DNA from: Charina bottae
Taxonomy: Eukaryota; Chordata; Lepidosauria; Squamata; Charinaidae
Length of the DNA stretch: 64,000 nt
Assembly: GCA_023362775.1 (NCBI GenBank)
Contig: JALMGJ010000026.1
Location: 992,001 to 1,056,000, forward strand
Direction: 5' to 3'
Shown here: positions 17,600-28,835 of the stretch, one piece after another
Layout of the letters: every line of letters starts with the position of its first letter
Numbering within the stretch: the first letter of the stretch is position 1
Position numbers and translations under genes: made by a program
Notes under the pieces: model-generated
What the model was told of the DNA's origin: nothing
The model's input: the letters and a program-made list of their open reading frames with translations, nothing else
Database searches by the model: none

Positions 17600-17951
17600 T
17601 CCATAGTAGGGCAAAGAGGAAGATTTTCAAGCAACTTGGTTACATTGAGTTTTCCTTTCTTCTCTATGTCTGTGCATTTTCTTTTCCCACAAAAAAACTG
17701 GAGTTATTTTCTTAATACAATCTGTCAAAATTTAACCTCAGAGAGGGAGGATAAAATATAAATGCATTTATAACTGCTGTAAAGGAGATCGGAAGCCACC
17801 TCTTTTTCTTTTTTTCTTTTTTCCTTTTTTTTCTCTTTTCCTTTTTTTGCTTCCTTTTTTCTCTTTTCTCTTTCATTCCTTTTCCATTGACTTATCACTT
17901 TTCTTTCTTTTTTCTTTAAACGTGTATTGCTTTTACTTTTGCAAAAAAAAG
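17600..17951 (+). mobile_element. L1-type LINE 3' UTR fragment
   Basis: Shares TATAACTGCTGT and CGGAAGCCAC followed by a long T/C-rich tract with the L1 3' end at 42550-43135. It was interrupted by the Penelope-like pair at 17966. Confidence 0.5.
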
Positions 17952-18001
17952 TCTTTCATAAAAGTCTGTGGCTTGAATCATGTCAACTGGATTTCTATTT
18001 T

Positions 18002-18050
18002 CTCAGTAGAAACGTTTCACTCCTTATCCAAGGAGCTTCTTCAGTCTGAG
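18002..18050 (-). ncRNA. Hammerhead-ribozyme-like core (left arm)
   Basis: Minus strand: CTCAG-A-CTGAAGA, then hairpin GCTCCTT/AAGGAG with the closing base changed, then TGAAACGTTTC and CTGAG. In both arms stem II closes G.U (AGTGAAAC). Confidence 0.4.
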
Positions 18051-18601
18051 TAAAGTTAGTAAGGGAATCCTTAAATACGTTTCTAGGGTGGCTGTGTGAC
18101 CTTGCACCTGGGGCTAGGTCATGGTTATTTTGAGATGTTTATTTCTAAGTCCCATTATCATCTAAAGGAGGATCGTTAAGATTACCCTGCTGCTGTTGAG
18201 CTTGCGAAATGGTCTTAATCTTCCTAGGCACAGAAGACAAAGCAGGAAGGAAGATAGGGGAAGGGTTGTGCCTGAGGCCCCCACCTCTATTCAAGGAAGG
18301 ATTTTCCTTGAGAGAGGGGTCAAGGAATCCATTTATGCCAACTTGGAAAATCCTTCCTTGAATAGAGGTGGGGGCCTCAGGCACAACCTTTCCCCTATCT
18401 TCCTTCCTGCTTTGTCTTCTGTGCCTAGGAAGATTAAGACCATTTCGCAAGCTCAACAGCAGCAGGGTAATCTTAACGATCCTCCTTTAGATGATAATGG
18501 GACTTAGAAATAAACATCTCAAAATAACCATGACCTAGCCCCAGGTGCAAGGTCACACAGCCACCCTAGAAACGTATTTAAGGATTCCCTTACTAACTTT
18601 A

Positions 18602-18650
18602 CTCAGACTGAAGAAGCTCCTTGGATAAGGAGTGAAACGTTTCTACTGAG
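18602..18650 (+). ncRNA. Hammerhead-ribozyme-like core (right arm)
   Basis: CTCAG-A-CTGAAGA-A-GCTCCTT-GGAT-AAGGAGT-GAAAC-GTTTC-TA-CTGAG; same architecture as 15356-15404. Confidence 0.4.
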
Positions 18651-18739
18651 AAAATAGAAATCCAGTTGACATGATTCAAGCCACAGACTGTTCCACCTGG
18701 ATGACTGAGAACCTTCATCGACATATCTTTCATAAAAGT

Positions 18740-19543
18740 TAATTTAGAAAATATATACAATCTGCCAGAATGTGAGAATGGTTTCGGCCGGTTCTTGTTT
18801 TTTTACTATTCGTTTTAAGTCAAATAAAAGAAAACATTAGCAACGGGGTTGTGCATTCTGCTGTTTGATGGCAAGACTGGGGCTCGAAGTGGTCATTTTA
18901 TCTTATATTTGTACAGGGACCCCTTTCACCCCATTGCAAACGGCCTTGAAATCCATAGACACGAGGCGAGGCGAGAGGGATATATGCCCGCCCCGCCGCT
19001 CTGCGCGCGCAGTTTTGGCACAACCGGCAAACAGATTGGAAACCTGGCCTCACTCTGGCTCGTGCGCCTTCAGCGCAGGAGCAGCCATGGGAAAAGCTCG
19101 GTCTCCTCCCTTTCATTAAAGCGTGTCCAGGCATGTCCCCCGGGCCCCTCCCCTCCCCTCCCCTCCCCTGCCCGGACAACCATCCCCATCCGTCATAAAC
19201 AAGGGAGCAGCTGTTTCCATGGCCGGGAATCAAAAGCGTTCCGGCCTTTGGCCCAAGGAGCCGGTCGAGGCTGCCAGGAGGGGGCTGTGGAAGAAGATGG
19301 CACCCACGGGGGCAGAGGAATGGCCGGGGAGGGCAAAAGCAGGTGCAAAATGCACGGGAAGTTCAGCTCTTTTTATTTTGACTCCGTTCTTGCAGCAACA
19401 GCATCCAACTCGTCGAATTGCTAAGGCTTCTTTGGGGTTCCTGCAAGAAATAGCCTCTCCTCTTTTGCCAAGGGGCTTCTGCTGGCCATGCTGGCACATT
19501 CCTAGGGTTTATTTTTCATCACCTTTTATGCTGTGCCCAATGG
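18740..19543. other. Intergenic, no feature recognised
   Basis: Includes a (CCCCT)n run at about 19148-19170. No conserved exon recognised. Confidence 0.4.
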
Positions 19544-19551
19544 GTTTAAAT

Positions 19552-19686
19552 CAGTGTTTTTCAAACTTGGCCACTTTAAGATGTGCGGACTTCAACTCCC
19601 AGAATTCCCCAGCCAGCCATGCTGGCTGGGGAATTCTGGGAGTTGAAGTCCACACATCTTAAAGTGGCCAAATTTGAAAAACACTG
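19552..19686. mobile_element. Palindromic hAT-type MITE (family 2)
   Basis: CAGTGTTTTTCAAACTTGG to AAATTTGAAAAACACTG, 135 bp. Perfect 8-bp duplications GTTTAAAT at 19544-19551 and 19687-19694. The clearest type copy of the family. Confidence 0.93.
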
Positions 19687-19922
19687 GTTTAAATGATCGG
19701 CTCTATTCTCTCTTTTAAAGAAGGTGGTCTTTAGATTGTCTTCTAGTGCTCTTGAATGGCCCTCACCATCTTGAGAATTGTTTTGTAGTGGAAATGAGGA
19801 AGGTGGCCATAAATCAATCAAACAGGCTTAGCTGCAGAAGGAAAAGATGGCACCAGGGGACCGGCTGTTCTTCACAAGAGTTCCCTGGCTGTGCCAAGGA
19901 GCGACCAGCCCCTCCTGCCTTT

Positions 19923-20925
19923 TTGTTGTTTATTCGTTCAGTCGCTTCCGACTGTTTGTGACCTCATGGACCAGCCCACGCCAGAGCTTCCTGTCGGCCG
20001 TCGCCATCCCCAGCTCCCCCATGGTCGAGTCCGTCACCTCCAGAATATCATCCATCCACCTTGCCCTTGGTCGGCTCCTCTTCCTTTTGCCTTCCGCCTT
20101 CCGTAGCATCAGCATCTTCTCCAGGGTATCCTGTCTTCTCATTATGTGGACAAAATACTTCAGTTTTGCCTTTAATATCATTCCCTTAAGTGAGCAGTCT
20201 GGCTTTATTTCCTGGAGTATGGACTGGTTTGATCTTCTTGCAGTCCAAGGCACTCTCAGAATTCTCCTCCAACACCACAGTTCAAAAGCATCTATCTTCC
20301 TTCGCTCAGCCTTTCTTATGGTCCAGCTCTCGCAGCCATAGGTTACTACGGGGAATACCATTGCTTTGACTATGCGGATCTTTGTTGTCAGTGTGATGTC
20401 TCTGCTCTTAACTATTTTATCAAGATTTGTCATTGCTCTCCTCCCAAGAAGTAGACGTCTTCTGATTTCCTGGGTGCAGTCAGCAGCTGCAGTAATCTTT
20501 GCGCCTAGAAATACAAAGTCTGTCACTGCCTCCACTTTTTCTCCCTCTATTTGCCAGTCATCAATCAAGCTCGTTGCCATAACCTTGGTTTTTTTGAGGT
20601 TTAACTGCAGCCCAGCTTTTGCACTTTCTTCTTTCACCTTCGTCATAAGGCTCCTCAACTCCTCCTCGCTTTCAGCCATCGAAGTGGTATCATCTGCATA
20701 TCTGAGATTGTTAATGTTTCTTCCAGCGATTTTAACTCCAGCCTCGGATTCCTCAAGCCCAGCACGTCGCATGATGTGTTCTGCGTACAGGTTGAATAGG
20801 TAGGGTGAGAGTATACAGCCCTGCCGTACTCCTTTCCCAATCTTAAACCAGTCCGTTGTTCCGTGCTCTGTTCTTACCGTTGCTACTTGGTCGTTATACA
20901 GATTCCTCAGGAGGCAGACAAGATG
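19923..20925 (-). mobile_element. BovB LINE copy B, 5'-truncated 3' part
   Basis: Aligns with 48864-49866 of the complete element. The 3' end (GAATAAACAACAA on the minus strand) is at about 19923. Homology stops abruptly at 20925, after CAGACAAGATG. Confidence 0.92.
19930..20925 (-). pseudogene. BovB RT C-terminal half (truncated copy B)
   Basis: The open frame holds the RT catalytic box NLRYADDT and the motif GVRQGC upstream of it, then the C-terminal domain with GYESW-like GCESWTIRKAE, HIMRRQDTLEK and a basic GKRKRSRPRARW-like stretch. The endonuclease and the N-terminal RT motifs are missing, so it cannot move by itself. The frame continues by chance into non-BovB sequence up to 21009. 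Confidence 0.85.
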
Positions 20926-20959
20926 CAGATCCCTCAGCAAGCGGTTTTTACCTCCGAAG

Positions 20960-21025
20960 CACATGCCAGGTTTGATGGACTGGCTTGATCTTCTTGCAGC
21001 CCAGGGCACTCTCAGAATTCTCCTT
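20960..21025 (-). mobile_element. Short extra BovB fragment next to copy B
   Basis: GATCTTCTTGCAGCCCAGGG and CACTCTCAGAATTCTCCT match about 49163-49210 of the complete BovB, a part that copy B also contains in its proper place near 20220-20270. It is therefore a duplicated internal piece in the same orientation. Confidence 0.75.
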
Positions 21026-22560
21026 CTGCCTTTACCAGTATGATTTGTAGAAGGAAAACGGGCAATGCACTGGGTGCATCTCGGGGGCCGGACCCCACTT
21101 CCTCTGGCCTTTGGAGAAACCTCTCAAGCTGGGGAGCTGGAAGAGGCAGCGAGCAGAACGGACCCACCGGAGCCCCGCCCAGCCGGCCAGCTTCCCCTGG
21201 CTCACCCTGACGGTCCCTTGGCGGCCGGGGTCCATCGTCCAAAAACGGGGGCAAATCCCAGCAAGAGGCCAAAGGTCTGGCTGATTGTCCGATGCCTGTT
21301 CTTTGGTTTTAAGCCCAGGAAAAGTGGGGATGCGTTTCCCCAACACCTGGGAGAAAGGGCCGTTATGCTCTGGACGTTCAACATCTATTAGAAGGAGAAG
21401 TAGTTCTGGATGACTCTCCTGTTACTTACGAAGGTCTGCTGGCTGCCTTCACTGTGCCGTCAGAGGCCCCCCAGATCCGGCCTTACCCAGTTTGGAATTC
21501 TAGGATCACCTAATGAGGAGATGGCGCTATATCTTAAAGGTAATTGACCAAGGCCACAAGCTCTTAGCAAGAAGACTGGAGCTCACTGAACGCTTCATTT
21601 ATCTGCTAGTTATTACTGCATGAGAGCGAAAGGTCCACTGAATGCTTTTACCCCACAAGGAACCTGAAAGGTTGAGAGAGCGACTCAGGTGTGGTCAGGG
21701 AAGGGCTAAAATTGGGGTATGCCCTTTCCCAGCCCAAAATGGTGACTGCCTTCTGCAGACACTGCACTGCAATTGTTTGCAGGAGGTTTGGGTTGGATCT
21801 CCAACGTTTCCAGCCTTTCCCCGGTTTGGGGGAGATGGGCGGTAATACAAATTTAAATAATAAATAAATAAATGCAGCAGATGTCTTGCCCTCCATTGCC
21901 CATCATCCCCAGCCCAGTTCAGCTAGAGGGCCCAAGGTTGGGGAAGTCTAATTTGAACCAGATTTTAAAAAGATTTTTCAATTACTGTGCTTTTTAATTA
22001 TACTTTTTAGGTGCCTTGAAAGGCAACTTATTGTCTGTCTGTCTGTCCGTCCGTCCGTCCGTCCGTCCGTCCATCCATCCATCTACATAGCCACAGTCCA
22101 GTCACAATAGGTTTTATTAATTTTATTAATTTTTTTCCAGAGAAAATGTTACTGTACTTAGGAATGTTCAAAAGTCACGTGTCAAATGAGTAAGGACGTG
22201 TTTAGGAGAAAATGGCAACCAATTTGAACACTTAATATGCATTATGGGGCCTGACTTTTGGTACACCCTGTATATATCTTTTGTACTTCTTGCATTTATA
22301 TCCCTCCTTCTTTGAAAGGAGCCCATGCTTGTTAGTCACACACACACACACACCGTTTTGTCCTCACAGTGAGGACCACGCGGGGCAGGCTGGGCTGAGG
22401 GGAAGAGACCGGCCCAAATTGCTTTGGAGACCGGAGGGAACCCTCCCGGTTGGCTGCAGAGGAGGAGGAGGATGGCTCACACATCGGCACAGCACACCTG
22501 GGCAATTCCTTCCAGCCAGCACAATTTTGCTTGATTGTGTACCTCTCTCACTGTCACGGT
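21026..22560. other. Intergenic, LINE tail and microsatellite only
   Basis: CR1/L2-like tail GGGGGAGATGGGCGG plus (ATAA)n at 21829-21872. (GTCT)n/(GTCC)n/(ATCC)n tract at 22034-22083. (CA)n near 22340. No exon recognised. Confidence 0.5.
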
Positions 22561-22575
22561 CACAAGCCCTCCTCC

Positions 22576-22649
22576 CATGCTGGCTGGGGAATTCTGGGAG
22601 CTGAAGCCCACACCTCTTAAAGCTGCCAAGGTTGAGAAACACCGCCCTA
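22576..22649. mobile_element. Half copy of the palindromic MITE
   Basis: GCTGGCTGGGGAATTCTGGG to GCCAAGGTTGAGAAACACCG; the left arm is absent. Confidence 0.7.
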
Positions 22650-22863
22650 AACAAAAAGCATATAATTTCTTTCTGGAGCAGATGCAGCTTCCCAGCAGAG
22701 AATCCTTCCTGTCGTGCTACCGCAGATTTCCAGGTGCTCTCGGACAGTACTGGGGCCCCACTCTCAGAACCTCCAGCCAACATGGATACCACTGATTATC
22801 TGGGGAGTTGACATCGATCCGTCTGAAGGACATCTCACTTGGGGAAGGCTTAGTCCCCAGGTT

Positions 22864-23345
22864 GTTATTTATTTATTTATTTATTTGTTTGTTTGTTTAT
22901 TTATTTATTTATTTATAGTGCTATTTATACCCCGCCTATCCCCTCCCTAGTGGAGGATTCTAGGCGGCTTAAAGGTAAAGGTTCCCCCCGCACATTTGTG
23001 CAGCCGTGTCCGACTCTAGGGGCCGGTGCTCATCTCCGTTTCTTAGCCGAAGAGCCAGCGTTGTCCGAAGACGCTTCCACAGTCATGTGGCCGCATGACG
23101 CGTGCGGAACGCTGTTACCTACCCACCAAAGTGGTACCTATTCATCTACTTGCATTGGCATGCTTTCGAATTGCTAGGTAGGCAAGAGCTGGGGCGAGTG
23201 CGGGAGCTCACTTCGTCAAGCGGGGCTAGGGATTTGAACCTCCGAACTTGCGATCTTCCAATCGACAAGCCTGGCGTTTTACCCACTGAGCCACCACGCC
23301 CCTATCCTAGGCGGCTTACAATCATATATATACAATTCAATTATA
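22864..23345 (-). mobile_element. CR1/L2-type LINE 3' end interrupted by a SINE
   Basis: (TTTA)n tract, then CCCCGCCTATCCCCTCCC, the reverse complement of a LINE 3' end. The SINE below splits it. CTAGGCGGCTTA occurs on both sides (about 22965 and 23310), which is the SINE's target duplication. Confidence 0.65.
22977..23304 (-). mobile_element. tRNA-derived SINE (full length)
   Basis: Minus strand: GGGGCGTGGTGGCTCAGTGG head with a tRNA-like A box, B box GGTTCAAATCC, then a unique body and the end GAGTCGGACACGGCTG to GTGCGGGGGGAACC. Inserted in a LINE 3' end with a 12-bp duplication. Confidence 0.85.
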
Positions 23346-23574
23346 CATCAATTCCAAATATATACAATTCACTGCTCGTGAAGGAAGAGGGGTAAGGGAA
23401 CCGACTCTATTAGGCTCTGGACTACAATTCCCAGGATGCCTTGAGCCGGCTGCTGACGTCCTGTAGCTGTCACATCCGGGTCCGTGGTCACCACCGCTGT
23501 TTGATCTTCCTCTGATCCTTTGATCCTCTCCTCTCCGGTGGAGCTGACTTCCCGACAGGACGCCAGCAAATTAG

Positions 23575-23745
23575 CCCACTTTAAGGTGGTACCCATTTAT
23601 CTACTTGCAGGGCTTTCGAACTGCTGGGTTGACAGGAGCTAGGACTTAAGGACGAGAGCTCACCTCATCCGCGGGGTTCGAACTGCCGACCTTTTGATCG
23701 GCAGCCTACAGCTCAGCTGTTTAACCAGCTGAGCCACCGCGTCCC
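23575..23745 (-). mobile_element. Second tRNA-derived SINE family, partial
   Basis: Minus strand: GGGACGCGGTGGCTCAGCTGG head and GGCAGTTCGAACCCCGCGG as B box. Part of the body (AGTAGATAAATGGGTACCAC) is shared with the SINE above. Confidence 0.7.
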
Positions 23746-25055
23746 TAATAATATTATTCCTGGGATAAGTGCTGAAGTGAGCTTTTTGACTTCTAAAGGT
23801 TCCAAAAGACCACAGTCACTTAAGAACCCTCTTTCCCAAATCTGCTTCCTTAAGAACGTCACTCCACTTCTGCGCAATGCTTCTCTCTATGGTCAAAGGG
23901 CCCCCCACCTGGAAGAGCCAGGACAAGGAGGCAGGATCACTTTGGGGCAGGTGACCCCAGGCAGGGTGACGTTGGTCGCTTCTGGATGCTCCTTTACAGC
24001 ACCTTCTGTGCTTGGGATATTGGGCTGGAGACACTTGATGGACCTATTATATTGATCTGGAATGACGGTCACCGCTCTGTGCATCCTAGAAAACAAACGT
24101 TTGCAGCTGAGAATGAGATATTGTGCTTCTGAGGAAAGGGTGCACGCTAGTTCACACTGACCTGGGCCAACACACACTTTGCAGTCTCTAAGGTTAGCTA
24201 GTTCCCAAAAGTCTCAGCCAGCATGGCCAATGATGATGGGTTGTAGGCCAGCAAATCTCGAGGCAGGCCGCAGGGTCCCATGCCTGTCAACTGGACACCC
24301 TACTGTATTTTAGCTACAATAGATGGGGGATATAAGTATAAATATGTCCCCAGTGACCTGGAAGGAAAATTGCTGCGTTGTGTGAGTAGCAAGGACAGAG
24401 GGAAGAGAATTCTCACTGGGCACTCAGGAGTTGGGGAGAAAGAGGGGGTAGGTTTGCTTGGAAAGCTTCTCAAGAAAAAACTCTGGTCCACCTCTACAAG
24501 GCCTGTTCGCCAAATGTAGACCCAGCCTTACTGGCTGGTGCAGATCCACCTTGCAAACTTGTAGCTCCAATCGAAGAGAATATTTGTAGCTCAAACGTGT
24601 AGCTGCCACATGACCCCCGATGACACTATAGTTGGGTTCCTATGTTGCGTCCTCATGGTATTTGGTTGTTTTGGGCTTAGCAGGTTCTGCAAACCAGCAA
24701 TTATGGTCTGCAGGCCGTAGTCAATACGTTAATTATTCAATAAATTTGATTCAATGACTCAATGAATCAAGGCTTTGCATGATGCCTAAAGCATATCAGC
24801 CTAATGCCTTGGGGCACGATCATCGCCTTAACGCGGTTTTCCCCAACCCGGTACCCTCCCAATTTTGGACCGGCTGAGAATTCTGGACATTGTCATCCGA
24901 GGCATCTGGAAGACAAGATCCAGATGCAAAGCAAGGTAGATGGAATACAGCTGCCAGAAATAAAAATCTCCAAGAATGTCTGGATAATAACTGTGTAATG
25001 GCCTTTAATGGTCCCCTGACTACATTCACACGGGCAATAGGCAGCTCAGCTCAGC
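23746..25055. other. Intergenic, no firm feature
   Basis: Contains short pieces of dispersed-repeat type (for example about 24640-24700 with GGGCTTAGCAGG and 24835-24900) but nothing classifiable. No exon recognised. Confidence 0.4.
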
Positions 25056-25135
25056 TTGCTTATTTATTTATTTATTTATTTTTCGATTTCTATTGCCGCC
25101 CCATCTCCCCCAAAGGGGACTTATGGACGGAACTG
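25056..25135 (-). mobile_element. CR1/L2-type LINE 3' tail
   Basis: (TTTA)n followed by GCCGCCCCATCTCCCCCAAA, the reverse complement of the common LINE 3' end GGGGGAGATGGGGCGGC. Confidence 0.55.
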
Positions 25136-26483
25136 GTCCAGGCGACCTCATGATGCACCTGGACAGAGAAGCAGCTCACCCCTGGCTTGACGGGGGCCCC
25201 CTTCAGCCTTCTTCTTCCAGTCCTGCACTGCTGTGCGATTCCTTCACGCTTTGGAGTGCAAGATTTGATTAGGCTGATCCTAATGGGTGTGTGACTATCA
25301 ATTACTGCTCGTGAAATTACCCAGCTGCCACCCAGCAGTACACAAGAAAGGGGGGGGGGATGCTTTTTAAGGAGAGAAAAAAAGGGTCTGTCGCTGCCCA
25401 GCCCTTTTGCGATCAAATTAGGCTCATCTGCATGGAAGAGTTTAATATTTTCCTGTTTGCTTACAAAATAAATAATAAATAACAATAATATCTGCTCTGC
25501 TCTAACCAAACAACAGATATACACATAAATGCGCACATACAGAAGGACAGTCCATAAACATGGATTTTTTCCCCCACCCTCCTGAAATCTTTTTCCCAAA
25601 CAAAAGTGCATCCACACTGTAAATAAATAACATCTTAAAAAAATAAATACATTAAATAAATACATAAATAGCTTGTGGCACCAAACGGTTGTTCTGGATG
25701 TCAAAAAGGAGGGCTCCGTTCCACAGCCACGAGCGACTGCAAACTCTCGCCTTCTCAGCTCCCCAGTGGGACCCCAACAATGCCAGCGGAGGGATGAAGA
25801 CCAGGCTGTTTTGGGGGTTGCAGGACTGGAGGGGAGCTTCAGGCTGCAACCTCCCCGGCAGGCTTGTGGCGATGACCCAATGTGTGGGCCCTGGGGCCCC
25901 AAGAGCCCCACATCCCCGAAGCCCATGTGGCCACTGATCTACCACGGTTAATGCAACAGAAGGGGGGAGTTTTTAAACACAGAGGGATGGATCGTATCAT
26001 CTGCACTTAATTGCTTGAATGGAAATTAAATTTAAATGAAACCAAGTCAAATTTAGTCCTCGTCCAAGCCCCATTCATTTCTTGTTCCCGACCCTACCTG
26101 CTTGGTGGAGTGCAATCTCTTCCCCCCCCCCCAAAAAAAAAATCCAAGGGAAAAGGTGGGACGTCAGTGAATAAATGCGTAACTTCACGGGGGGCTCCCT
26201 GGCCAGCCACCACTTGGACGCAGAAGACCCCCAGCCTCTCTGGGCAGGGCTGGGAAAGCCTCCCCCATTCCCCAGGCCCCCCACTACGGGCAATCTAAAC
26301 TAAATGAACAGAGGGCTCATCTCCAACACAGCAGTAGCAGCACAAGTGTGTGTGTGTGTGTGTGTTGCTTTGTTAAAAAGAACAACGGCCCTTGTGGCAA
26401 CTTAAAAGCAAGCTATTGCACATAGATTTGTGGCTCACCGTCCCCCATCAGACCTGTAGGGGCCAGGCATCATGAGAGTAAAA
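25136..26483. other. Intergenic, no feature recognised
   Basis: Frames here lack recognisable domains. (TG)n at about 26346-26365; poly-C/poly-A at 26122-26142. Confidence 0.4.
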
Positions 26484-26793
26484 GAGGTAAAGGTCCCCCC
26501 CCCCGCACATTTGTGCAGTCGTGTCCGACTCTAGGGGCCGGTGCTCATCTCTGTTTGTAAGCCGAAGAGCCAGCGCTGTCCGAAGACGCTTCCACGGTCA
26601 TGTGGCCAGCATGACGCGCGCGGAGCGCTGTTACCTACCCACCAAAGTGGTACCTATTCATCTCCTTGCATTTGCATGCTTTCGAATTGCTAGGTTGGCA
26701 AGAGCTGGGGTGGGTGTGGGATTCGAACCTCTGAACTTGCGATCTTCCGATCGACAAGCCTGGCATCTTACCCGCTGAGCCACCACGCCCAGA
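26484..26793 (-). mobile_element. tRNA-derived SINE (full length)
   Basis: Same family as 22977-23304: GGGCGTGGTGGCTCAGCGGG head and AGGTTCGAATCCC B box on the minus strand, ending in GAGTCGGACACGACTG and a G-rich tail. Confidence 0.87.
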
Positions 26794-27535
26794 CACAGAC
26801 CTGTAGGGGCCAGGCATGAGAATGACGACCCACAAATCCTGGGGGGCCTGAATTTGTTCAACGTCAAAGTGCCATGAGATCCAGGGGGGAACGTTTCCAC
26901 ACTGTCAGTATCAACCAACAGCAGGCATCAAATCCAGTCCTTGGGGGAAAAGCAGACCTTGGCGGCCTCCTGCTGTTTACCTGGAGACTAAAGACAAAAC
27001 TTTGTCCTTTCGAGACAAAGACGCTTTCCTGGCACAAAGCAGCTGGTGCGTTCTGGCCTTCTTCCTGACATATTTTCTTTCTGGATCCAGGTTGCTGCTT
27101 TCAGATCATGTGCAGGAACGTCTTAATTTTTTTTCTCCGGGCAAATGGCTTACAAAGGGCCAGAGGACTGGGGAGAAGGTAGGATCGATCTCAACAGCTT
27201 TGGGGTACCTTATTCAACTGGGGTCAAGCACAGGGCTATGAAGCCATCTTCCCAGGATGTGTCAGGTGAACCCAGTAATGGTCCACGTGGATGTGTGGTG
27301 GAAGAGGAGCAGATAAAGTTGGAAATTACTGCCATGATCAGATGGCATCACTGAAAGATCTGCAAGAAGGCGGCCACGGGGATCCTCTGCTTTTGTCTGT
27401 GTTGGTTTCTTTAACCCCCAAAGAACCTATTTTTAACAGCCCAGTGCTTCTCTAACTAAATCCGCCTCGGGGATGAAGGAAGCTTCTCTGCAGCATTCTG
27501 GACTGCTTTTTCCCCTGCTAATGTTCACATTAGTA
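26794..27535. other. Intergenic, no feature recognised
   Basis: No repeat or exon recognised. Confidence 0.4.
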
Positions 27536-27931
27536 CAGGTAGTCCTCGCACTTACGACCATTTGTTCCAAGTTACGATGGTGCTGAAAAAAGTGACTTGT
27601 ACCATCCTCACACTTACGACCATTGAAGCATCCCTGTGGTCACATGATCAAAATTCAGGTGCTTGGCAACCGGCATGTATTTATGACGGTTGCAGCATCC
27701 TGAGGTCACGCGATCACCATTTGTGACCTTCCCAGCCAGCTTCCGACAAGCAAAGTCAATGGGGGAAGCCGGATTTGCTTACTGATCACGTGATTCACTT
27801 AACGACCACTGTGTTTCGCTTAATGGACGCAGCAAAAAAGGTCGTAAATCGGGTGCGACTCACTTAACAACCGCCTCGCTTAGCGACAGAAGTTCTGGTC
27901 CCAATTGTGGTCGTAAGTCGAGGACTACTTG
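27536..27931. mobile_element. Tigger/pogo-like MITE
   Basis: CAGGTAGTCCTCGCACTTAC to CGTAAGTCGAGGACTACTTG with TA on both sides. Same family as 9212-9612. Confidence 0.82.
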
Positions 27932-28375
27932 TATGTTCAAGTATTAGAGATACGCTTACATTTAAGGTAATTCAGACTGAGTCTAGACACACACGGTTGG
28001 GGATGGAAATAAAATAAAATCCAAACTGGTATAGAACCAGCGGGGAAATGCCCCCCAACTAAGCATCTTGGGGGAATGACAATGTCAGGTTCTTGACTAC
28101 AGATGTCCGTGGTGAAGTGTAACAAAAGTCCTTGTCTCCTTCAGGCTCATGGTGGGACTAGAGAATTCTGGGCAGCTTCTTCTCAACCAGAAAGAAGGCG
28201 GAGCATAGCTGAACCAGGAGCACTCCCGCACCGACGACAGGAACGACAGACGAGAGCGCCAGAATGGGGTTCTCATGGACGGTGGCCTGCAGATCGAAAG
28301 CCGGAGAGGGCGTTCATGGCTCACTCTTGAAAATGTGGGTCGCCCTGGCGGGCATAGCCCCCACACGCCCGAGAC

Positions 28376-28777
28376 TCAGACATCCAGGACGTGGTTCAGA
28401 TAGGAGATGTAGCAGATAGCCAGCCGCAAAATCTCGATTTTGGACAGCTTCTTATCGGGAGGGAGGGTCGGCAGAAGCTTGCGTAGCTCCGCAAAGGCCA
28501 TGTTGAATGCTTCCACCCGGATCCGCTCCCGCGTGGCGTGGGCGGTCCGATATTTGGCCGTGGCTCGCCGCCGCCGCCGCCGCTCCTCCCGGCTGAGGTG
28601 CTGAAGGTCCTTCTTCGTGTTGTCGCTGGACTCAGCCCCTCGGGACTGGCCGCACAGGCCGAGGGCGCTGGCGTCTTCCACGGCCCCGCCCCGGCCACCC
28701 CCACAGTCGCTGAAGACCGACTCCGTCTCTGAATGGGTGGGCTGGAGGTCAATCTCGGTCTGGTCTGAATTGAGCAT
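28376..28777 (-). CDS. NHLH1: NHLH1 (HEN1), neuronal basic helix-loop-helix transcription factor
   Basis: 133 codons in one exon, the same length as mammalian NHLH1. The N-terminus is [20 protein letters not shown] and then SDCGGG, as in NHLH1 and unlike NHLH2. The C-terminal half is the DNA-binding and dimerisation domain: basic region [20 protein letters not shown], helix 1 [15 protein letters not shown], loop TLPPDKKLS and helix 2 [16 protein letters not shown], ending NHVLDV. It acts in the nucleus on E-boxes in differentiating neurons (family knowledge). The start at 28777 is chosen because it has a perfect GCCACC before ATG and matches the known N-terminus; an in-frame ATG six codons upstream is less likely. 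An acceptor CACCCCCAG lies just upstream at 28804, so the CDS exon has only 26 nt of 5' UTR. The basic region and helices carry no disruption. Confidence 0.97.
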   Translation of the reverse strand: MLNSDQTEIDLQPTHSETESVFSDCGGGRGGAVEDASALGLCGQSRGAESSDNTKKDLQHLSREERRRRRRATAKYRTAHATRERIRVEAFNMAFAELRKLLPTLPPDKKLSKIEILRLAICYISYLNHVLDV

Positions 28778-28803
28778 GGTGGCCAGGAGGACCACGAGGC
28801 AGC

Positions 28804-28835
28804 CTGGGGGTGGGGTGGGGTGGGGTGGGGAGAGA
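28804..28835 (-). promoter_or_regulatory. NHLH1: Splice acceptor and polypyrimidine tract of NHLH1 exon 2
   Basis: On the minus strand CCCCACCCCACCCCACCCCC runs straight into CAG|GCTGCC, 26 nt before the ATG. It predicts a non-coding upstream exon. Confidence 0.7.

Larger units (their letters stand above)
17966..18725. mobile_element. Penelope-like inverted terminal-repeat pair (no coding region)
   Basis: Two arms of about 330-360 bp form an almost perfect inverted repeat around 18320-18345. A perfect 14-bp direct repeat TCTTTCATAAAAGT lies at 17952-17965 and 18726-18739, so the pair inserted as one unit. Each arm has a hammerhead-like core. Penelope-like elements are known for inverted or partial terminal repeats and variable-length duplications. 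Because of the symmetry, the same short frame (starting MSLRNGLNLPRHRRQ) is read from both strands. Confidence 0.7.

Noticed and set aside
18145..18507. Identical 103-codon frames on opposite strands
   Set aside because: A direct result of the inverted-repeat symmetry; no homology recognised.
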